Assembly (NCBI GenBank): GCA_905193085.1
Contig: CAJJNI010000006.1
Span: 1 to 30,564 of the forward strand
Reading direction: 5' to 3'
DNA length: 30,564 nucleotides
Origin: an uncultured Lachnospiraceae bacterium
Lineage (GTDB): Bacteria; Bacillota; Clostridia; Lachnospirales; Lachnospiraceae
Shown piece after piece: positions 25,224 to 30,564 of this stretch (the stretch's first letter is position 1; each line of letters begins with the position of its first letter). The translations under genes and the position numbers were made by a program. The notes under the pieces were generated by a model. The model searched no databases. It saw only the letters and a list, made by a program, of their open reading frames with translations, and was not told where the DNA came from.

Positions 25224-26378
25224 ATGAAGGAACTAATTATAAAAATAATAAGTCGAATTTTTAAATTTATTTCAAGTTGTGTGCCTAAGAATAAAAATTT
25301 ATGGGTGTTTGGTGCATGGAGAGGTGAGTTGTATTCTGATAATACAAAGTATTTGTATGAATATATGAATGAAAACCATAAAGAAGTAAATACCGTTTGG
25401 ATATCAAAACAGCACAATATAGTGAATCATGTTAGAAATTTGGGATATAATGCAGAATATGCGTATTCTTTCAGGGGAATTATAACTGTACTAAGAGCAA
25501 AATACGCATTTGAAACAGAAGGAAGTTCAGATATTTCTTCATTTGTAAATAATATTTATGAGAGAAATAAGACTATGCAAATTCTGTTATGGCATGGTAT
25601 GGGTTTTAAAAGATTACATATAGATGATGGCAGTAAAAAGAAAAATATATATGCGGATTCATACTGGATGGGTACATCTGAGTTGTATAATAAAACAACT
25701 GCCGAAGTATATAATGTGCCATTAGAAAATTTTTATACAACGGGGTATCCGAGAAATGATGTGATAATACAAAGAAAAGAAAATTTTTATTTTGAAAAAA
25801 TAAAACAAAAATATAAAGACAGCAAAATTATTTTGTATATGCCTACTCATCGAAATTATGGACAAGATGGTGACTGTATAACAAATATAACAGAATTGAT
25901 TAGATTGGATAAATATTTTAAAGATAAAAATTGGGTTATGATATATAAACCACATATACACGAAATGGAGAATGTAAGTTGTGCTCAGAAAGAATTCTCA
26001 AATATTATAATTGCCAAAGATACAGAAGTTTTTGGAGATCCGTACTCTTATTTAAGTTATTGTGATTTGCTTATAAGTGACTATTCAAGTATAATTACTG
26101 ACTTTGCATGTCTTAACAGACCGATTATTTATTATGTTTTTGATTTGGAATATTTTAAGAAAAATAATATTTTGTTACCGTATTTTTACAATTTGCCTCT
26201 TGGACCGTTTTGTCATACATGGGATGAAGTGTTGTCTGAAATAAATAATGCGTTTAGTTTTGATGGATGGAAAGTCACAAGAAGTAAAAATAGCAAAAAC
26301 TACCATGCATTTAATGATGGTCATAATTGTAGGCGTGTATATGAAACAATGATTAATTCGATTTATAAAATAAAGTGA
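25224..26378 (+). CDS. CDP-glycerol glycerophosphotransferase family (TagB/TagF-like)
   Basis: A 384-residue peripheral membrane enzyme of the family that moves polyol phosphate from a CDP donor. Motifs are LLWHGMGFKRLHIDDG (121-136, His124), TGYPRNDVI (173-181), YMPTHRNYG (205-213, His209), KPH (242-244) and SDYSSIITDFACLNRP (285-300). His124 and His209 match the catalytic pair known in TagF. The protein contains just the catalytic domain, plus an N-terminal basic amphipathic stretch, so it resembles TagB or single-domain members more than the two-part TagF. The CDP donor may be the product of the downstream cytidylyltransferase cassette instead of CDP-glycerol. Confidence 0.94.
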   Translation: MKELIIKIISRIFKFISSCVPKNKNLWVFGAWRGELYSDNTKYLYEYMNENHKEVNTVWISKQHNIVNHVRNLGYNAEYAYSFRGIITVLRAKYAFETEGSSDISSFVNNIYERNKTMQILLWHGMGFKRLHIDDGSKKKNIYADSYWMGTSELYNKTTAEVYNVPLENFYTTGYPRNDVIIQRKENFYFEKIKQKYKDSKIILYMPTHRNYGQDGDCITNITELIRLDKYFKDKNWVMIYKPHIHEMENVSCAQKEFSNIIIAKDTEVFGDPYSYLSYCDLLISDYSSIITDFACLNRPIIYYVFDLEYFKKNNILLPYFYNLPLGPFCHTWDEVLSEINNAFSFDGWKVTRSKNSKNYHAFNDGHNCRRVYETMINSIYKIK

Positions 26379-26393
26379 AAGGAGTAATGTAAG

Positions 26394-27113
26394 ATGAAGA
26401 ATATTGCACTTATTATAGCAGGCGGAGTTGGGGCACGTATGCATCAGGATATTCCAAAACAGTTTATTAATGTTAATGATAAACCTGTTATTATCTATAC
26501 ATTAGAAGCATTTCAGAAGCATCCATATATTGATTCTATAGAAGTAGTATGTTTAGAGGGATGGCATGAAATATTGGGTGCGTATGCTAAACAATTTGGA
26601 ATTTCTAAATTGGAAAATATTGTAAATGGAGGTGAAACCGGATTACAATCAATTAGAAACGGCTTAAAGGATATTGCAACAAGATATGATGATGATGATG
26701 ATATAGTTCTGATTCACGATGCTATTAGACCTATGGTAAGTCAGGATATTATTTCAGACAATATAAGAGTATGTAGAGAATATGGTAATGCTATTACTGC
26801 AATTCCATGTACATCCGTAATGCTAAAAACAGCAGATTCACTTATGGCCAGTGAACAAATTCCGCGAGATAATTTGAAAATAACCCAGACTCCGCAAACA
26901 TTTTATTTAAAAGAAATAATTGAGGCACATAAAGAAGCTGTTCAAAAAGGAATAAATGATTCTATTGCTTCATGTTCGTTATATGTTGAGTTGGGTAGAA
27001 AGCTTTATTTGTCAATGGGCTCAGAGAAAAATATCAAATTAACAACATCAGAAGATATAGAAATTTTTAGTGCATTGTTAAAAGCCAGTCGTCCGGAATG
27101 GCTGCATAAATAG
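26394..27113 (+). CDS. IspD/TarI-family cytidylyltransferase
   Basis: A 239-residue enzyme that uses CTP to make a CDP-alcohol. AGGVGARM (9-16) and PKQF (21-24) carry the CTP-binding Gly loop, Arg15 and Lys22. VLIHDAIRP is at 105-113, Arg158 in PRDNL, TQTPQTF (164-170), and Lys215 in NIKLTTSED. IspD makes CDP-methylerythritol in isoprenoid synthesis; TarI makes CDP-ribitol for teichoic acids. Position in a surface-polymer locus beside a CDP-polyol-type transferase and LicD argues against a housekeeping IspD role. Next to it, the DXS-like gene would be odd for plain CDP-ribitol. Substrate open. A (GAT)5 run encodes Asp99-103. Ribosome binding site AAAGGAG. Confidence 0.9.
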   Translation: MKNIALIIAGGVGARMHQDIPKQFINVNDKPVIIYTLEAFQKHPYIDSIEVVCLEGWHEILGAYAKQFGISKLENIVNGGETGLQSIRNGLKDIATRYDDDDDIVLIHDAIRPMVSQDIISDNIRVCREYGNAITAIPCTSVMLKTADSLMASEQIPRDNLKITQTPQTFYLKEIIEAHKEAVQKGINDSIASCSLYVELGRKLYLSMGSEKNIKLTTSEDIEIFSALLKASRPEWLHK

Positions 27114-27135
27114 ATTGGTTTATATGGAGGAAAAA

Positions 27136-27618
27136 ATGAAAATAGTTTTAGGTAGTGATAGAAATGGATTGGATTATAAAAATAGATTAATAGATTATTT
27201 AAAGAAACATAATTATGAAGTGATTGACGTTGGAACTTATGATAATGTACCGTGCGATTCGCCTGTATTTGCAGCACAGGCAGGTAAATTGGTTGCATCA
27301 GGAGAATGTAGATATGGAATTCTTATTTGTGCAACTGGAACAGGAATGGTTATGGCGGCAAATAAAATTAAAGGTGTATTATGTGGAATGGGATATGATG
27401 ATTTAGTAACACAGTATATGAGGGAACATAATGATGCGAATATGATTGCTTTTGGACAAAAACATATGAATTATGATGATGTGGAAAGAAGAGTTGGGAT
27501 TTTCTTAAATTCAGAATTTATAGGATTACATCATGCTCCAAGAGTGCAGCAGATTAAAGATTTGGAAGATGGGAAAGAAATAACTCAAACCCCTATAATG
27601 AACCCGGATTGGACTTGA
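27136..27618 (+). CDS. RpiB/LacAB-family sugar isomerase with divergent active site
   Basis: A 160-residue protein of the ribose-5-phosphate isomerase B fold. GSDRNG (6-11) stands for the family's GSDHAG, ILICATGTGMVMAANKIKG (62-80) keeps the catalytic Cys65, and MREHNDANMIAFG is conserved. The His that opens the sugar ring (CHD in RpiB) is Tyr87, His10 is Arg9, and of the two Arg that bind the phosphate in RpiB only Arg136 is kept, the other being His132. So it is unlikely to be a normal ribose-5-phosphate isomerase. ATG 27136 is chosen because TGGAGG (27125-27130) lies 5 nt upstream. It has an extra C-terminal tail (about 142-160). Sits between the cytidylyltransferase and the DXS-like gene. 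Confidence 0.88.
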   Translation: MKIVLGSDRNGLDYKNRLIDYLKKHNYEVIDVGTYDNVPCDSPVFAAQAGKLVASGECRYGILICATGTGMVMAANKIKGVLCGMGYDDLVTQYMREHNDANMIAFGQKHMNYDDVERRVGIFLNSEFIGLHHAPRVQQIKDLEDGKEITQTPIMNPDWT

Positions 27619-27642
27619 TTTTATAAGGTAGGAGTATTAAAG

Positions 27643-29394
27643 ATGATAATAGATAGAATAAATGAACCTAAGGATTTAAAAAATTTAAATCAAAGAGAAT
27701 TAAATGTATTAGCAGGTGAAATAAGGAATGCGATAATAAATAAGTTAAGTGTAAAAGGTGGACATTTAGCATCAAATTTAGGCGTTATAGAATTGACGGT
27801 TGCTTTGCATTATGTTTTTAATTCGCCAACAGATAAAATTATTTTTGATGTGTCTCATCAGTGTTACACTCACAAAATATTGACGGGAAGAAAAAATGCT
27901 TTTTTAGTTGAAGAGATGTATGATGAAATTTCCGGATATAGTAATCCTGATGAGAGCAGGCATGACTTTTTTAATATTGGACATACTTCAACATCAATAA
28001 GTTTGGCCTGTGGAATGGCTAAGGCACGTGATATAAATCATACAAACGAAGATATAATAGCGGTAATTGGTGATGCATCACTTGATGGAGGTGAGGCATT
28101 TGAAGCATTAAATTATGCGTCAGAATTAAATAGTGGTTTAATTGTTGTGGTAAATGATAATGATATGTCAATTCCGGAAAATCATGGTGGACTTTGTAAA
28201 TTATTAACAGAACTAAGACAGTCAGGTGGTAATGTAAAAGATAATTATTTTAAAGCATTAGGTTTTGAATATATATTTGTAAAAGATGGTCATAACATTT
28301 CAGATTTAACAGATGCATTTTTAAAAGTTAAAGGCACTAAAAAACCAGTAGTAATTCATTGTTGTACACAAAAAGGAAAAGGTTATATATTTGCAGAAAA
28401 TAATAGAGAAAAGTGGCATTGGGCACATCCTTTTAATATTAGTACAGGTGAATTTAAAAGTTATGTCCCGAAAGAAAATTATGGGGCTATCGCCTGTGAA
28501 TTTTTGCTTGAGAAAATAAAAAAAGATTCAAAGGTAGTTGTTGTGGCTGCTTCAACACCATTATGTATAGGTTTTAATGCAGAAAAAAGAAAACAGGCAG
28601 GACAGCAGTTTGTTGATGTAGGAATTGCGGAGCAACATGCAGTGTCTATGACAGCCGGAATTGCTAAAAATGGAGGAAAACCTGTTTTTGCTACAAATAG
28701 TACATTTTTTCAGAGAGCTTATGATCAGATAGAACAGGAGTTGTGTATCAGTAAATGTCCTGCAACTTTAATTGTTACGCATGCAGGTGTAAATGGACAT
28801 GCTAATGATACACATGCTGGTTTATACGATATAACATTATTAGCTAATATAAATAATCTTGTGTATCTTGCCCCTGCTAATAAACAGGAATATTTGTCTA
28901 TGCTTGAATGGAGTATTGAACAGATGAATGTTCCTGTAGCAATTCGAGTGCCATGGAATGGTGTTTATCACACAGATGATGTTGTAAAAGCTGATTTTTC
29001 TGAAGTTAAATACAAAATCAGTAAAAAGGGAAGCAAAGTTGCAATTATAGCTTTAGGTAGTTTCTATCAATTGGGTGAAGAGGTATCAAAGTTATTGGAA
29101 GAAAAATTAAATATTATACCAACTCTTATTAATCCCAGATTTATATCTGGATTGGATAAAGAGTTATTAGATAAGTTGAAAGAAGAGCATGAGCTGGTTG
29201 TGACATTGGAAGATGGAATTTTATCTGGTGGATTTGGAGCTAAAATATCTCAGTATTATTCTCTGGAAAGAATGAAAGTATTAAATTGTGGTTTTTCATT
29301 GGATATCCCTTGTAGATATGAGCCTAAAGATTTATTGTTAAAAAACAGATTAACACCTGAGCAGATTGTTGAAGATATATACCGCAGTTTTTAA
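27643..29394 (+). CDS. DXS-like thiamine-diphosphate enzyme (polysaccharide-cluster paralog)
   Basis: A 583-residue protein related to 1-deoxy-D-xylulose-5-phosphate synthase, with a shorter middle linker than E. coli DXS (620). It keeps GGHLASNLGVIELTVALHY (His41), DVSHQCYTHKILTG (His72), a ThDP signature from GDA (143-145) to NDND (171-174), His259 and the catalytic Glu330 in VGIAEQHAV. By offset with E. coli, acceptor-pocket residues Tyr392, Arg420, Asp427 and Arg478 become Asn352, His380, Ala387 and Trp438, while Arg358 and His391 (398, 431) stay. Loss of the phosphate-binding Arg pair argues against glyceraldehyde 3-phosphate as acceptor. It likely transfers an acetyl unit from pyruvate to another aldehyde or sugar for the polymer. 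Confidence 0.9.
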   Translation: MIIDRINEPKDLKNLNQRELNVLAGEIRNAIINKLSVKGGHLASNLGVIELTVALHYVFNSPTDKIIFDVSHQCYTHKILTGRKNAFLVEEMYDEISGYSNPDESRHDFFNIGHTSTSISLACGMAKARDINHTNEDIIAVIGDASLDGGEAFEALNYASELNSGLIVVVNDNDMSIPENHGGLCKLLTELRQSGGNVKDNYFKALGFEYIFVKDGHNISDLTDAFLKVKGTKKPVVIHCCTQKGKGYIFAENNREKWHWAHPFNISTGEFKSYVPKENYGAIACEFLLEKIKKDSKVVVVAASTPLCIGFNAEKRKQAGQQFVDVGIAEQHAVSMTAGIAKNGGKPVFATNSTFFQRAYDQIEQELCISKCPATLIVTHAGVNGHANDTHAGLYDITLLANINNLVYLAPANKQEYLSMLEWSIEQMNVPVAIRVPWNGVYHTDDVVKADFSEVKYKISKKGSKVAIIALGSFYQLGEEVSKLLEEKLNIIPTLINPRFISGLDKELLDKLKEEHELVVTLEDGILSGGFGAKISQYYSLERMKVLNCGFSLDIPCRYEPKDLLLKNRLTPEQIVEDIYRSF

Positions 29395-29421
29395 ATAAAT
29401 ATATAAGGAGAAATTTTGAGT

Positions 29422-30465
29422 ATGCATATTAACGATATTGAGAAAAAAGAAATAGAAAGATACATGAAATATTATGATTACAGAGAGAAAATGAGTGGTA
29501 AGACATTTCTTATAACCGGCTGTAAGGGAATAGTTGGCACAGGTATAATAAAATGGATTCTAATGGAAAATAAGATTCATAATACTAATGCAAAAATAAT
29601 TGCATCAACCAGAAAGCCGGAAGAGATTCCAGAATATTTGAATGATGAAGATAATATAGTATTTTGTAAATTTGGAGAAGAGAAGGAATTTTGTAAAACT
29701 GAAAAAATTGATTATATTATTCATGCGGCTTCTCCTACAGGAAATACATTTCATAAGGCTTATCCAGTTGAATCATTAAGATGTATTGTTGATGAGACAG
29801 AGAATATGTTGGAGATTGCATTGAATAATCCAGATGTTTCAATGATTTATTTATCTTCGGAAGAAGTATATGGTTTACCACAGACGGAGGAACCGGTAAG
29901 TGAAACTTATGTTGGACCTGTTGATAGTTTAAATATCAGAAGTTGTTATCCATTGGGTAAAAAAACTGCCGAATTATTATGTTATACATATTTTGTTGAA
30001 CATGATGTAGATGTTAAAATAATAAGACCAACAGTTATTCATGGACTTTATCAGAAGTATACAGAACAGCGTGTTGTAAATGAAATACTAAGATGTGTTA
30101 TCGAAAAAAAGGATTTGGTTATGAAATCAAAAGGTTTAACAAAAAAATGTCTGATGTATTCATTGGATGCTATATCGGCTATATTTACAGTTTTGTTTAA
30201 GGGACAAAAAGGAGAGGCTTATAATGCTTCAAATCCGGATACATTTATTACAGTTAAAGATTTGGCAAATAGTGTTTTTGAAATGTTTGCGCCAGATGTA
30301 AAGATAGTTTATGAAATTGAAGATAATTCAGTTTCACAGGGTTATTTACCAACAAGAACGCTGGTTCAAAATATAGATAAATTAAAGAAGTTGGGCTGGA
30401 AACCAATAACAGATTTGAAGACTATTTATGAAATAGATATAGAGAGATTTTCTAATAATAAATAA
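29422..30465 (+). CDS. Extended SDR: nucleotide-sugar epimerase/dehydratase/reductase-like
   Basis: A 347-residue Rossmann enzyme. The NAD loop TGCKGIVGTG is at 32-41, the catalytic Ser in YLSSEEVYG (143-151) and Tyr176-x3-Lys180 in SCYPLGKK. HAASPTG and RPTVIHG are also typical of extended SDRs such as UDP-glucuronate decarboxylase and dTDP/CDP-sugar dehydratases. The first 24 residues form a charged extension before the Rossmann core. ATG 29422 is 11 nt after AAGGAG (29405-29410) and TTG 29416 is 5 nt after it, so the start is uncertain by two codons. It follows the DXS-like gene by 27 nt and may reduce or rearrange its keto product; the substrate could be a CDP-linked or free sugar. Confidence 0.9.
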   Translation: MHINDIEKKEIERYMKYYDYREKMSGKTFLITGCKGIVGTGIIKWILMENKIHNTNAKIIASTRKPEEIPEYLNDEDNIVFCKFGEEKEFCKTEKIDYIIHAASPTGNTFHKAYPVESLRCIVDETENMLEIALNNPDVSMIYLSSEEVYGLPQTEEPVSETYVGPVDSLNIRSCYPLGKKTAELLCYTYFVEHDVDVKIIRPTVIHGLYQKYTEQRVVNEILRCVIEKKDLVMKSKGLTKKCLMYSLDAISAIFTVLFKGQKGEAYNASNPDTFITVKDLANSVFEMFAPDVKIVYEIEDNSVSQGYLPTRTLVQNIDKLKKLGWKPITDLKTIYEIDIERFSNNK

Positions 30466-30509
30466 TGTTATGGTTATATAGATAATATTGGAGAAAAGTT
30501 ATTTGCAAT

Positions 30510-30564
30510 GTGACAAGAGTCAATAGTAAATCACAACAGTTATTAGATAGAATTGATAAAAATG
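30510..30564 (+). CDS. Start of a further gene (partial, unknown)
   Basis: From GTG 30510 a frame stays open to the window edge (18 full codons, start MTRVNSKSQQLLDRI). The ribosome binding site GGAG at 30490-30493 is 16 nt before the GTG, rather far, but sits 7 nt before an in-frame ATT at 30501, which would be a rare start codon. No family can be named from this length. Nothing else is seen between 30466 and 30509. Confidence 0.4.
   Translation, partial: MTRVNSKSQQLLDRIDKN

Noticed and set aside
26688..26702. (GAT)5 repeat as a phase-variation switch
   Set aside because: A trinucleotide unit changes length without shifting frame, and the run is short; it simply encodes five Asp.
27643..29394. 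Plain housekeeping DXS for isoprenoid synthesis
   Set aside because: Substituted acceptor pocket, short linker and position inside a polysaccharide locus argue against it, although this cannot be settled without the rest of the genome.

Overview
The window looks like chromosomal DNA of a low-GC Firmicute, most likely a Lachnospiraceae-type Clostridia. The grounds are the AT-rich sequence, AGGAGG-type ribosome binding sites at most genes, the pfk / dnaX-ybaB-recR / pentose-phosphate gene order, and a CpsBCD-type tyrosine-kinase exopolysaccharide locus. No mobile element, CRISPR array or rRNA was seen. Nearly all genes are on the + strand; exceptions are a tRNA-Ser and a probable gene remnant near the left end.

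Region 1 (1-830): the 3' end of an O-acetylhomoserine sulfhydrylase-type gene and its terminator, a decayed reading frame on the minus strand, a minus-strand terminator, and tRNA-Ser(CGA) with its own promoter. That promoter is divergent from a strong promoter at 745-773. Region 2 (830-8458): a tightly packed housekeeping run: 6-phosphofructokinase, DnaX, YbaB, RecR, ribulose-5-phosphate 4-epimerase, transaldolase, transketolase and an HD-domain protein. Recombination and repair genes are coupled here to glycolysis and pentose-phosphate genes.

Region 3 (8459-15769): a new promoter (extended -10) preceded by three TTAACA-like hexamers at an exact 11-bp period, like a PhoP/PhoB box. It drives a secreted protein with a sorting-signal-like C-terminus (IKQTG), a sortase, a four-helix membrane protein, and then the conserved polysaccharide module: CpsB-type phosphatase, Wzz/CpsC-type co-polymerase with a Tyr-rich acidic tail, CpsD-type tyrosine kinase with a Lys/Tyr-rich tail, a FlaA1-type sugar dehydratase and an initiating phosphoglycosyl transferase. 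An intrinsic terminator closes this unit.

Region 4 (15770-30564): a fresh promoter (15872-15900) starts the variable polysaccharide module: SDR epimerase, four glycosyltransferases, a NodB-like deacetylase, Wzy-like polymerase, LicD, Wzx flippase and a CDP-glycerol-type polyol-phosphate transferase. Then comes a cassette of IspD/TarI-like cytidylyltransferase, RpiB-like isomerase, DXS-like ThDP enzyme and an extended SDR. The window ends inside another probable gene.

The most interesting part is the last cassette. The DXS-like and RpiB-like proteins keep catalytic residues but have lost several residues that bind the usual phosphorylated substrates. With the cytidylyltransferase and the LicD/TagF-type transferases beside them, this suggests a route to an unusual CDP-activated (possibly 1-deoxy or branched) sugar or polyol incorporated in a phosphate-linked surface polymer. 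That pathway is inference; the gene content and substitutions are read from the sequence, with residue matches made against remembered family sequences.
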